37,061 nt of DNA, from NCBI GenBank assembly GCA_023807065.1, contig JAJJLU010000494.1, positions 1 through 37,061 on the forward strand, in the 5' to 3' direction. Below, piece by piece: positions 8,346 through 17,694 of the stretch; within the stretch, counting starts at the first letter, position 1; the number at the start of each line of letters is the position of its first letter. Source of the DNA: Isotricha intestinalis (Eukaryota > Ciliophora > Litostomatea > Vestibuliferida > Isotrichidae). Below the pieces are notes generated by a model. It was given only the letters and a program-made list of their open reading frames with translations, was not told the DNA's origin and made no database searches. A program made the translations under genes and the position numbers.

Positions 8346-10259
8346 ATGAAAGAAGAAAATGAAATATTTGGAATAAATATTGGAGCTTTAAAAACTGTTT
8401 TTTCAAAATGTTTTAAATTAAACAATAAATTCCATACACAAGTTTTATTAGCAGATGACTCTTCAAGAGTATTTCCTTCAGTAATATGTTATTCAAAAGA
8501 ATATAGATTAATTGGAGAAACTGCTAAATCATTATATAAAAAATACTTAGAAACTTCTTATGTTGAATTATCAAGATTTATTGATATTATAGATCCTAAA
8601 AGTTTTTTTAGTGAAGAATTAAAAAATATGGTATTTGGATCATATAACAATAACAATAACAAGAAACTTAAACAATATGAATATAAAGAAAAAGACGATG
8701 GAATTGTTCCTTCTGAAATTGTAGCAGATTATCTTTCAATGATTATTTCATTTTATATGAAACAAGGAGTTAAAATTGAAAAATGTGTTTTAAGTATTCC
8801 AGATTATTTTCTTGATTATCAAAGAAAATTATTAAAAACTATTTTTGAATCTATTGGAATTAATTATTTTAAAATAATAAATGAATCAACTGCAATTACA
8901 ATGTATTATGGATATACTAAATATAAAGATATGTTTGTTACTGAAAAAATCAATGTTAATTCAGGAATTAAAAAAGAAATTATTTTTATTGATATTGGAC
9001 ATTCTAAAACATCATTTATTTATTCTACTTTCACATACGCTCAATTTAAAGTAATGAAAGTTAAATGTATTCCATTTTTAGGAGGGAGAAATTTTAATAG
9101 AAAAATAAAAGATGAATGTTTAAAAAATTTTTGTGATAAAAATAATTATACTATAAAAGACATAAATAAGAAATCAATTGCAAGATTATTGGAAATAATA
9201 GAAAAAGAAAGAATTAAATTATCAATAAATAAAGAAATAATGATAACTGTTGAATCATTTATGGGTGATGAAGATTTAGAATATTATTTAACAAAAGAAA
9301 ATTTTGAAAAATTAATAAAAGAAGAAATAGAATTGTTTATAAATCAATTTAAAGAATTTAAAAATGAAATAAGTGAATTAAATAAAGGAATAATACCAGA
9401 AAATATTATAATAGAAATGGCAGGTGATTTATTTAGAACTCCAATATTACAAGAAGAAATAATAAAATGTTTTGATAATAAAATATCAATATCTAAAACA
9501 ATTATAGTAGATGAATGTACTAGTATTGGTTCTTCATTAATGGGGTATTATATATTTGATAGACAAGAATTCCCTATTCCTACTTTTAAAAATATTGAAG
9601 GATATAATTATTATCAAAGAAAAGGTTATAATGTTGAAGTTGGAAATTTAGATTCAGAAATTAAAGATAATATTCAATTTTTTAAAATTCCTAAATCTAT
9701 TTTAAGTGGAAAAAAAAATCAAGTTATTGTATTTCCTTGTGTGGAAAATAAAGATTTGGGAAAATATTTTCTTAATATAACAAATTATAGTCTTGAAATA
9801 AAAGTTAAAGAAATAGATAAAGAATATAAAAAACAAGATTTTTATATAGGTATTCCTTTCAATGAAAATTGGGATTCAAAATTTTTTTTTGCAACCAAAA
9901 AACAAGGAAATTATGAAATAAAAGACATTCCAAATAATTGGATAACAGAATATAAAACAAAGGAAGAAAATAAACAACATATGTCTTTTACAACTCAAAG
10001 AATAAAAGAAAATTCTCAAAATAAAAAAGACTTTGATGAGAATTATCATAAATTTTCTATTAAAAGAAATAATCTCACAAAAAAATTTTATGAATATAAA
10101 AATGCAATTAAAATACTCAACAATAATGAACTTAACTCTAAAATTGATTCTCTTGAAAAAGAGTTAAAACAAATAGAAAATAAAAAAAATTTAAAAGAAA
10201 AAGAAAAAGCACTAGAAGAATTTGAAAGCAAATTATCTTTCCCTGAATTAGATAATTAA
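8346..10259 (+). CDS. Divergent Hsp70/Hsp110-family protein
   Basis: A 637-residue relative of Hsp70/Hsp110 chaperones. The ATPase domain is recognisable through IFGINIGALKTVF (residues 7-19, phosphate-1 loop, normally GIDLGTT), SIPDYFLDYQRK (150-161), NESTAITMYYG (179-189, normally NEPTAAALAYG), IDIGHSKTS (215-223, phosphate-2) and GGRNFN (247-252, normally GGxDFD). A loop with five Asn interrupts at about 100. The substrate-binding part is poorly conserved and the end is a charged coiled coil (KELKQIENKKNLKEKEKAL) without EEVD. The degenerate phosphate-1 loop suggests altered or lost ATPase activity, as in Hsp110-like exchange factors; this is inference. No signal peptide or ER retention motif, so cytosolic or nuclear. 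Confidence 0.8.
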   Translation: MKEENEIFGINIGALKTVFSKCFKLNNKFHTQVLLADDSSRVFPSVICYSKEYRLIGETAKSLYKKYLETSYVELSRFIDIIDPKSFFSEELKNMVFGSYNNNNNKKLKQYEYKEKDDGIVPSEIVADYLSMIISFYMKQGVKIEKCVLSIPDYFLDYQRKLLKTIFESIGINYFKIINESTAITMYYGYTKYKDMFVTEKINVNSGIKKEIIFIDIGHSKTSFIYSTFTYAQFKVMKVKCIPFLGGRNFNRKIKDECLKNFCDKNNYTIKDINKKSIARLLEIIEKERIKLSINKEIMITVESFMGDEDLEYYLTKENFEKLIKEEIELFINQFKEFKNEISELNKGIIPENIIIEMAGDLFRTPILQEEIIKCFDNKISISKTIIVDECTSIGSSLMGYYIFDRQEFPIPTFKNIEGYNYYQRKGYNVEVGNLDSEIKDNIQFFKIPKSILSGKKNQVIVFPCVENKDLGKYFLNITNYSLEIKVKEIDKEYKKQDFYIGIPFNENWDSKFFFATKKQGNYEIKDIPNNWITEYKTKEENKQHMSFTTQRIKENSQNKKDFDENYHKFSIKRNNLTKKFYEYKNAIKILNNNELNSKIDSLEKELKQIENKKNLKEKEKALEEFESKLSFPELDN

Positions 10260-10376
10260 ACATAATTATAAATACAAAATTGATTATGTATATTTAATCT
10301 AAAAATAAAACAATAAACAATTAAAAAGAAGAAAAATAATAATTAAAATTTTTTGTTATTATTTTTAATTAATGTA

Positions 10377-13127
10377 TTATTGTTTAATAAATTTCTCATG
10401 TTTTAAATTTTTGGCATTTTGTTTTAGTAACCTTATTGATATAATTTGGTCAATTCTTATTAAATATTTTTGAAAATCAACTAAATATTTATCATTCGAA
10501 ATATGAGAAATTTTTCCATTTATAATTTTTTTATTTTTCAATTCAATTCTAAAAATTTGATAAATCCCTTCTTGAGATAAATAATCCATATTCCAAAAAT
10601 GAATTTTAGAAAGATAAATATCATTATAATTATAACTAAATTTTAAAGAATTTTTAATATTAAAATAAATAACATCATATGAAAAATTTAATTCGAGTCT
10701 TAAATAATTTTCATTTTCTATAGTTTGAATACCATCATCATCATAAATTATACTACCTTTTGCATAATGTTTATTTGAATGAGGATTAACAATAAGTTCA
10801 ATAGGTCTATTATTTAAATCAAAAGTATTTTTAACAGTATAATTGAAAGTATCTTGATAAGGAATAATAGAACCACCTCTTAAAAAAATTAAAATTCTAT
10901 CATAAGTTCCAGGAAGACTTTTATATTCTCCTTCAGTTTTTTTTTCATCATATTTCATTAATTTATCTCCATACGGAAAATAATTCCAATCTTCATTAGG
11001 AAAATAAGCACTAATATTATTTTCACTATCATCAAAAACAGGAATTAAATAAAGATAATTTCCAATTAAAGCACTAGTATTAACATTATCATAAGAAAGA
11101 TTATCATTATTAAATTCAAAAAATAAAGGTTTGAAAAAAGAACCAGATTCTCCAATTGAATTTTTAAATAATTCAGTATAATAAAATCTAATTAATGAAT
11201 ATCTCATTCTTAAAGCAATTTTACTCATTTTAAAAGTTTTTGAATTAATACCAAAAGCATAAGGTTCTTGAGGAATATTTCCAATTCCATTATGATTTCT
11301 ACTAAAAGGGAAAAAAGCTCCTAAACTCATCCATCTTGCACATAACTTATCATTTGAATTTCCCCATAAACCACATATATCATCTCCTGTTATTTGAATA
11401 CCAAATATTTGAAAATTAAATATCCCAATTATCCCATTTCTCATTTTTAAATATGATGAATCATTATCTCCTAACCAATGATATGCATATCCACTCATTC
11501 CTAATGTTGTTGATCTTGTTAAAATAAATGGTCTCATTTTTATTTTTATTAAATGATCATATGTAATTCTTACTTGCATTACTGGAATTTGAGCCTTGTA
11601 ATTATATGTTATTAATGTTTTATTTTCTTTTTCATTATATTTAGTGCTTAATGCATTTTCACTTATTGTTCCATATCGAATATCTATTCTTTCATTTTCT
11701 CTGAAACCTGGAATGTAAGGAATATATTCATATTTGTTATATTTAGGGTCATAATTATTATCTGGTAATTTTTCTCCTCTATTTACTTTTATTTCTTTTA
11801 ATAATTCTGGTTCATTCATATCAAACCAAATTCCATCATAATCAATAATTTTTTTATATTCTTCTAACCCAAACTTCCATAAATTAATTCCACTTTCAGA
11901 ATGAAAATCAGGTAATACACAATCTCCAGGCCAAACTGTAATTACCATTTCTTTTTTAGTATAATTAGATATAACAAAAGCATTTTCTTTATGACCTTTT
12001 TGATAAATAGGATCACTATTATTTTGAGCAATAGCAATATCAAAAATAGGAATATAATGATAATGATTAGAATGAATATTTTTAATGGTATTAGGTAAAT
12101 CTGCAAAAGTAGTTTTATTTAAGCTAAAAGTATTAAAACTATCTAAAGTATCAATATCAGTCCAAAAGCAATCAATAGGTAATTCAAAATCCATAAAATC
12201 TCTAACAACATTATTTAAATCTTCAGTATAATTATATCCAAATCTACTTTGATGGAAACCAAGAGTCCAATAAGGAGGAAGAGGCATATTTCCAATAATA
12301 TTATGTAATTGAATAAGAACCTCATCAGGTTTATTTCCAACACATAAATAATAATCAATAATACCTCCAATAGTTCTATGTTCCAAAGAAACATTATTAT
12401 TATTAATACTTTTAATAACAACATCCTGAGCATTAATATTATTAAAAATAATTCCTAAGAATAATTGATTATTAATTTTATGTAAAGCAATTGGTTGAGA
12501 ACCATATGAATTATCACCTCCAATTCCAGGATCAGGATGAACTCCAATTGAAGAATTTGGCCACATTGTAAATTTACCATCTCCTAATTTAAAATCATGC
12601 ATTCTTTCACCAAATCCATATATGTCATTTGATGTTAAATAATAATTTAATGCTATGAATAAATCTGAAAAAAGAAAATTCCCATTTTTTGATGTTAAAA
12701 TATTAGTTTCATTTGATTTTAAATTAAATGTAAATATTTCATTTGGTTTTGTTGTAAAGGTAAATCCAAAGTCTTCTAATGATTTTGTGTTTTTATACTC
12801 TTTTGTTTTTTTCATATAGTTTGAAGAAGGGATTAATTTGTTTTCAAAACGATCTTCTAATTTATCATTTATTTTTAAATGAATTATAGAATCACATTCT
12901 AAATCTATTTCTAATTTTAAATCTTTTATAGGAAAAAAATTGGTAATGTTATTAAATTCTATGTTGTAATCTGAAGGATTAAATTTATCTGAATTATATT
13001 TTAAAGTTCCTTTAAAATGACTTTTTTTTTCATCTGAAAATGAGCCTTCTGTTAATATATAATCATTTTTCGAATTTATGAATGAAAATAGTTTAAAGAA
13101 AAAAAATACAAAATATATTTTGTTCAT
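10377..13127 (-). CDS. Secreted/lysosomal GH31 alpha-glucosidase
   Basis: A 916-residue glycoside hydrolase family 31 enzyme that releases alpha-linked glucose from the non-reducing end of glycans. A signal peptide is clear (MNKIYFVFFFFKLFSFINS). The N-terminal beta domain leads to NDIYGFGERMHDFKL and MWPNSSIGVHP, then the (beta/alpha)8 domain with GFHQSRFGY, the nucleophile motif DGIWFDMNEPE (Asp436) and the acid/base motif HWLGDNDSS (Asp554). ITGDDICG and WMSLGAFFPFSRNHN complete the active site. Many N-x-S/T sites suggest glycosylation. No trefoil domain and no KDEL-type ending are seen, so lysosomal or secreted acid alpha-glucosidase is more likely than ER glucosidase II. The full length and intact motifs indicate an active enzyme. 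Stop is TAA, 117 bp from the end of the convergent Hsp70-like gene. Confidence 0.92.
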   Translation of the reverse strand: MNKIYFVFFFFKLFSFINSKNDYILTEGSFSDEKKSHFKGTLKYNSDKFNPSDYNIEFNNITNFFPIKDLKLEIDLECDSIIHLKINDKLEDRFENKLIPSSNYMKKTKEYKNTKSLEDFGFTFTTKPNEIFTFNLKSNETNILTSKNGNFLFSDLFIALNYYLTSNDIYGFGERMHDFKLGDGKFTMWPNSSIGVHPDPGIGGDNSYGSQPIALHKINNQLFLGIIFNNINAQDVVIKSINNNNVSLEHRTIGGIIDYYLCVGNKPDEVLIQLHNIIGNMPLPPYWTLGFHQSRFGYNYTEDLNNVVRDFMDFELPIDCFWTDIDTLDSFNTFSLNKTTFADLPNTIKNIHSNHYHYIPIFDIAIAQNNSDPIYQKGHKENAFVISNYTKKEMVITVWPGDCVLPDFHSESGINLWKFGLEEYKKIIDYDGIWFDMNEPELLKEIKVNRGEKLPDNNYDPKYNKYEYIPYIPGFRENERIDIRYGTISENALSTKYNEKENKTLITYNYKAQIPVMQVRITYDHLIKIKMRPFILTRSTTLGMSGYAYHWLGDNDSSYLKMRNGIIGIFNFQIFGIQITGDDICGLWGNSNDKLCARWMSLGAFFPFSRNHNGIGNIPQEPYAFGINSKTFKMSKIALRMRYSLIRFYYTELFKNSIGESGSFFKPLFFEFNNDNLSYDNVNTSALIGNYLYLIPVFDDSENNISAYFPNEDWNYFPYGDKLMKYDEKKTEGEYKSLPGTYDRILIFLRGGSIIPYQDTFNYTVKNTFDLNNRPIELIVNPHSNKHYAKGSIIYDDDGIQTIENENYLRLELNFSYDVIYFNIKNSLKFSYNYNDIYLSKIHFWNMDYLSQEGIYQIFRIELKNKKIINGKISHISNDKYLVDFQKYLIRIDQIISIRLLKQNAKNLKHEKFIKQ

Positions 13128-13535
13128 TTTTGATATTTTAATTTTTATATTAAATTAAGAATTAAGTAAATTATATTTATTTGAATATTTATTTAATATT
13201 ATTTCATATAATTTCTTTTCTTCATTTTTATTCATTTTTTACCATAGAAAAAGTTTCTTAACAAAAAAAATTTAATAATATTTAACATTTTTCTTAAAAC
13301 TTCACAAATAACTGATTAAATATCAATTATTTAATCTAATCCTTTTGTATAATAATATCTAAAATTAATTGAGGGTTAGAATTATCTGAATAATATTCAA
13401 TTATAGTTTACTTTTAAATTTATCATTTTAAAGAATTATTTTCAAAAATATCATTTCATTATTTTTTTTTAAAATTACTTTTGTTTATTTTTAAAACTTA
13501 TTATTCAAAATATAAAGTAAAAAAAAGTAAAAAAA
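13128..13535. other. Intergenic stretch, nothing recognised
   Basis: This A/T-rich gap lies between the starts of the alpha-glucosidase (minus) and the small two-exon gene (plus). I see no ORF, RNA gene or repeat. It presumably holds promoters for both. Confidence 0.4.
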
Positions 13536-13848
13536 ATGGATACAATTAATTTTTGTTTTGTAAATTTAATCTAATAATTTAAAGGGAAAAATTATGTGCT
13601 ATAAAGAAACTCATCAGATATCAAATAGAGAAGTTATAATTGATAATTCAACTGATAATAAAAATAATATTACTGATGCTAATCTTTATTCACAAAATAA
13701 TTTTTCTACTTTTTCAAAAAATAATTATAAAAAAAATATAAGTTTTGTTAATGAGAATAATAATAACAAAGATTCACATGAATTAATCAAAAAATATAAA
13801 ACTTTTAAAAGAGTGCCAACTAGTTTTCTTCCTAAAGAAAATAATTGA
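13536..13848 (+). CDS. Small Asn/Lys-rich protein, possible two-exon gene
   Basis: The visible ORF starts at ATG 13594 (84 residues, ending TGA). A better start is the ATG at 13536, which follows an A run like most starts here: exon 13536-13559 encodes MDTINFCF, a GT...AG intron of 25 nt (13560-13584) follows, and the frame continues as GKIMCYKETHQISN... giving 95 residues. The protein is polar, rich in Asn, Ser and Lys, ending FKRVPTSFLPKENN, with no recognised domain. It could be a small regulatory protein or a chance ORF; composition alone cannot decide. Confidence 0.4.
13560..13584 (+). other. Candidate 25-nt intron
   Basis: The segment starts GTAAAT, contains CTAAT and ends TTTAAAG. Its removal joins ATG 13536 to the downstream frame in phase 0. 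The acceptor AAAG is less typical than the TATAG of the other candidate introns. Confidence 0.35.
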
Positions 13849-14301
13849 ATAACATAATACTTAGGACTAATACAATAATAATATAATTTTTTTTTGTTTT
13901 TTAATATAAAATATAAAGATTTTCAAAAAAATTATCTTTTTCATAATAAAATTATTTTGTTATCTACAATTATTAGAATTATTTTTTGATTAATACTCTT
14001 AAAATTTATTTTTTTTAAAATAACTAAAAGTTTTATTTATTTTAAATATAATTTGAAAATCATTTTTTGTGATGATATGAATTTTCTTTAAATTGTGATT
14101 ATGAGTCAAAAAAAAATAAAAAAAAAATAATGCAAATAAAAAATTCACACACATAAATTTCTTCTTTTTCTAATAAACTATTTTAATTGTTTCTAATCTA
14201 ACACTAATTCTTTTTTTAAAAGTAAAAATCAATTTAAATATTTGATATTTAAGCCAAAGAAATAAGATTTTTTATAAATAAAATTAAAAGGACAATAAAA
14301 A
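13849..14301. other. Intergenic stretch, nothing recognised
   Basis: A/T-rich with homopolymer runs. No ORF, RNA gene or notable repeat was found. It presumably contains the promoter of the zinc/WD40 gene. Confidence 0.4.
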
Positions 14302-16575
14302 ATGAGTGAATATCCTGAATTATATATTTTATGGTGTAAAGATTGTGGGAAAGTTCCAAAAATCAAAATTATATTTCCTGAAGGAACTGGAAATGATGTT
14401 AAAATAAATTATACTTGCCAATGTGAAAATAATAAGGAAATTTCAATTAAAGATTTTATTAATTTGTTTAGACATGAAATTATATTTGAAGGAAAATATT
14501 GTGAATTGTGTTATAGAGATTATATGAAAGAATCTGAAAAGAATAAAGAACTTGAAAAATATAAAATTAGGGATAAAAAAGGATTTACTTGTCCTTTTTG
14601 CTATAATTATTACTGTGAGGATGATAAAATTTATCATTTTATTCAATCTAAACATAAAGACAATTTTTTATGTACTCAAGCTATAAAGGAAAAAGAAAAA
14701 GAAGAAGAAGAAGAAAAGAAAGAAGAAGAAAAGAAAGAAGAAGAAAAGAAAGAAGAAGAAAAAAAAGAAGAAGAAAAGAAAGAAGAAGAAAAAAAAGAAG
14801 AAGAAAAAAAAGAAGAAGAAAAGAAAGAAGAAGAAAAGAAAGAAGAAGAAAAAAAAGAAGAAGAAAAAAAAGAAGAAGAAAAAAAAGAAGAAGAAAAGAA
14901 AGAAGAAGAAAAGAAAGAATGTCTTCCCAAAAACAACTATTGTGAACAATGTAATGAAAGAATATGTGATAAATGTAAAAAAAAATGTGATGATCAAAAC
15001 CACAAAACAATAGAAAATATAGAACCTCCAAAAAATATAAAACCATTAGAAAATACGTTTTCTATATATTTAGAAGAATTACAAAAAGTAGGAAAATATT
15101 TGGAAGGTTATAAAGAGAGAGAAGAATATAAATCATTTGATGAATGTAATAATAATTTCACAGAATTAATAAAATGTTTTCAAGGAACATTAATATTTTT
15201 TAATGATAAAGAAAGATATATCCCTCAAAGTATAAATAATGTAAAAGAAATAACATTAAAAATAAATCAAATCCAAAATTTTCCGGAAGAAAAAATAAAA
15301 GATTATATGTTAAATTTTAATGAAAGAATAAAAATTGTATCAAAATATGCATATATTACACAAAAATTATTTGATAATATTATAATAAGAAACATCGAAA
15401 AAGAAGAAGAAGAAGAAGAAAAACAAATTAAAAATAATGTTTATAAAGAATTTAATATTAATGAAATTTTAAATAATTATAAAATTTATGATGGAAGTCA
15501 TCAAGATTTTATAAGATCAGTTCGTTGTTTTAAAAAATCAAAAAAAATAATTTCAATATCAGATGATCAATCAATTAGTATTTGGAAAGGAGATGATGAA
15601 GTAAAAGAATATAAAAGTAAATATCAACATCTTCAAACATTAGATTTTGTTCATGCAAATTTAATATTTGATTTATGTTTATATGAAGATGAAAATAATG
15701 AAAAAATAATAACTTGTTCAAATGATCAAACAATTAAAATTCATTCTTTTAATCCAAAAACAAATTTATTTGAATTAGAAGAAACTATTGTAAATGCTCA
15801 TGATAATGATATTAATAGAATTCTTTGCGTCAATGGAATTATTATTTCTTGTTCAGATGACAAAACTATTAAATTTTGGAACAATAATAATCAACAGCGA
15901 AGTTATCAATGTTTTCAAACTTTAACTCAAAATTTAAAAATTGAAGGAATTAAAATTGACAATAAAAATTCAGATAATGTTGATCCGGAATATTATAATC
16001 AAGTTCAAAATATTTTCTTATGTGAATATAAAGAAAAATACATTTTATTTTCTTCTGGTTATTATGGAACAAGAAAATGGACATTTGATGATAATAAAAG
16101 TTTAGTTAAAGATTTTAATTCTAAATCACATTATTTTGATATGAAAGATGTTCAAAGCTTAAGTGGAGAAACTATTAAATTATTATATAACAAATACGTT
16201 ATTTTTGGAGGAAATTATGATTTAAATCAAAATCAGAGATATGAAATAAAAATAATTGATTTAGAAAAAGAAAATGAAAATTATATTTTTTATGTTTTAG
16301 AAATACCATTTGTTTGTAAAGGATTATTAGTTAAAGAAGATTTAGATTTTTTCTTTGTTGTTGGAACAAGTTCTAAAATTCTCCGTTATAGAACTGATAA
16401 TTTTATTTGTTTAGATGATGAAGAAAGAGTTAATGAACGTGGTACTGGAGAACATCAAAGAGATATTAATGGACTTACTGAATTAGATGATAATACTATT
16501 ATTTCTTTTTCCGATGATAGATACATCAAAATATGGAATTTAATTAAAGTAGGAGAAACAACAAAAAGTAATTAA
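14302..16575 (+). CDS. Zinc-module / KKEEE-repeat / WD40 protein
   Basis: A 757-residue intracellular scaffold. Order: (1) N-terminal zinc module, C12-x2-C15...C39-x-C41 then ISIKDFINLF, further Cys pairs CELC and CPFC and a His-containing segment to about 115; (2) a Lys/Glu repeat, 13 perfect KKEEE units at residues 139-203; (3) a B-box-like segment CEQCNERICDKCKKKCDDQNH at about 212-232; (4) a helical region to about 390; (5) WD40 repeats from about 405 to the end (IISISDDQSISIW, IISCSDDKTIKFW, IISFSDDRYIKIW). WD40 propellers bind partner proteins, and B-box plus WD40 suggests a TRIM-like or ubiquitin-related adaptor, but no RING is seen. The N-terminal zinc module recurs in the gene at 31363-33243. 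Confidence 0.75.
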   Translation: MSEYPELYILWCKDCGKVPKIKIIFPEGTGNDVKINYTCQCENNKEISIKDFINLFRHEIIFEGKYCELCYRDYMKESEKNKELEKYKIRDKKGFTCPFCYNYYCEDDKIYHFIQSKHKDNFLCTQAIKEKEKEEEEEKKEEEKKEEEKKEEEKKEEEKKEEEKKEEEKKEEEKKEEEKKEEEKKEEEKKEEEKKEEEKKEEEKKECLPKNNYCEQCNERICDKCKKKCDDQNHKTIENIEPPKNIKPLENTFSIYLEELQKVGKYLEGYKEREEYKSFDECNNNFTELIKCFQGTLIFFNDKERYIPQSINNVKEITLKINQIQNFPEEKIKDYMLNFNERIKIVSKYAYITQKLFDNIIIRNIEKEEEEEEKQIKNNVYKEFNINEILNNYKIYDGSHQDFIRSVRCFKKSKKIISISDDQSISIWKGDDEVKEYKSKYQHLQTLDFVHANLIFDLCLYEDENNEKIITCSNDQTIKIHSFNPKTNLFELEETIVNAHDNDINRILCVNGIIISCSDDKTIKFWNNNNQQRSYQCFQTLTQNLKIEGIKIDNKNSDNVDPEYYNQVQNIFLCEYKEKYILFSSGYYGTRKWTFDDNKSLVKDFNSKSHYFDMKDVQSLSGETIKLLYNKYVIFGGNYDLNQNQRYEIKIIDLEKENENYIFYVLEIPFVCKGLLVKEDLDFFFVVGTSSKILRYRTDNFICLDDEERVNERGTGEHQRDINGLTELDDNTIISFSDDRYIKIWNLIKVGETTKSN
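14716..14910 (+). repeat. 15-bp tandem repeat encoding 13 KKEEE units
   Basis: Thirteen in-frame copies of a 15-base unit (AAGAAAGAAGAAGAA, or AAAAAAGAAGAAGAA with the first codon AAA) lie between the two zinc segments of the WD40 protein. The unit length is a multiple of three, so copy number can change without frameshift. The only variation is A/G at the third base of the first Lys codon. All six frames stay nearly open, which creates several spurious antisense Phe/Ser/Leu ORFs. Confidence 0.95.
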
Positions 16576-16710
16576 TAAATTTAAAAAATAAAAATATTTA
16601 GATTAAAATTTAGATAATCCTAAAACTTATACTATGAAAAAATATTTTTTTATGATACATCTTTTGATTTAATTAATTTAATTAATAAATATTTAAAATA
16701 TTTTTCTGAA

Positions 16711-17650
16711 ATGAATAAAGTTCACTTCCTATCAAACGATATCGATAATTCAAGTAATTTTATTATATAAATTTTTTTTAAATACTTATAATCTTATAGC
16801 ACTCAGAAAACTAACATATAATTTCACAGAGAATATTTATCAACTTCAAAAAAGAAAAATAGAGGAAATAAAAAATAAAAAATGCACATTTGAATTTAGT
16901 TCTACGAATGCTGTTTCAGATTCAAATAAAATAATAACTTTAATAGGAAAAAATGAACAAGATGCTTTTAATTGGGAAATAAATAATTTTGAATTAAAAA
17001 AAGAAGAAGAAGAATTTCCAATAATTAAAAATTCAAATTGGGAAGAATTTGAAAATAAAGAAAAAGAAATTAAATTAAATAATAAAATATTATCTTCTAA
17101 ACAAGGAATAAATTATGAAATTTCAAATAATGAAACTAGATTAATTTTTACTTTAAAAGGAAAAAGTGAAATTTGGTGTTTTTTAAGAACAGAAAAAAAT
17201 TTTGATGAATTTACTGTTGTAATTAAAGTTTCAAAAGTTGAAAATTCTCAAAGAATTTTTATAAGTTTAGGAACATTTATAAATGATAATAATGGAATAT
17301 TAATTTTAAAGATTTTTAGTAAAGAACAATTAATAGATAAATCACAAGTTAAAAATGAAACTTATATTCAAAATGACATTAGTTTAATTAAATTATGTAT
17401 TAATGATACTGGTGATGAAAATCTAACTTGTAATATTTTTATCAATGATTCTTTAGAAGAAAATAATATTACTTCAACTTTTTTTTTACCTGTAAATGAA
17501 GAAAAAAGCTTAATGATTGCAGGAATAGGAGAATGTATATTGAAAAATATAATAAGTCATATAATGACAAAAGAAAAATTAAATGATTTTAGAAATTCAA
17601 CTTTTTTAAGTGGACAAAGAAATAGTTGTAATTGTTGTAATATATTTTAA
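16711..17650 (+). CDS. Intron-containing gene, protein with C-terminal CaaX box
   Basis: A long frame runs from about 16802 to TAA at 17648-17650 without a usable ATG. An upstream ATG at 16711 opens a short frame (MNKVHFLSNDIDNS) ending at a GTAATT donor at 16754. Removing 16754-16799 (46 nt, ending TATAG) or 16754-16829 (76 nt, with ACTAAC at 16810-16815 and ending CACAG) restores the same long frame, giving about 297 or 287 residues. After a basic helical start (QLQKRKIEEIKNKK) the protein looks beta-rich (EFTVVIKVSKVEN, RIFISLGTFI, MIAGIGECILKNI) and ends NSCNCCNIF. The last four residues fit a CaaX box with terminal Phe, predicting geranylgeranylation, and the extra Cys could be palmitoylated. 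No family is recognised. Membrane attachment is inference. Confidence 0.6.
16754..16799 (+). other. Candidate intron (46 nt, or 76 nt to 16829)
   Basis: Donor GTAATT, acceptor TATAG at 16799 or CACAG at 16829. Both acceptors keep the reading frame because they differ by 30 bases. The longer version has a perfect ACTAAC branch-point-like motif 13 bases before its AG. Confidence 0.55.
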
Positions 17651-17694
17651 AAAACACAATAATATATAATTTAAAATTAAATGAAAAAAAAACT

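Noticed and set aside
14668..15046. Several ORFs antisense or in other frames to the KKEEE region (Phe-, Ser- and Leu-rich)
   Set aside because: They are by-products of the stop-free 15-base repeat; the WD40 frame explains the region.
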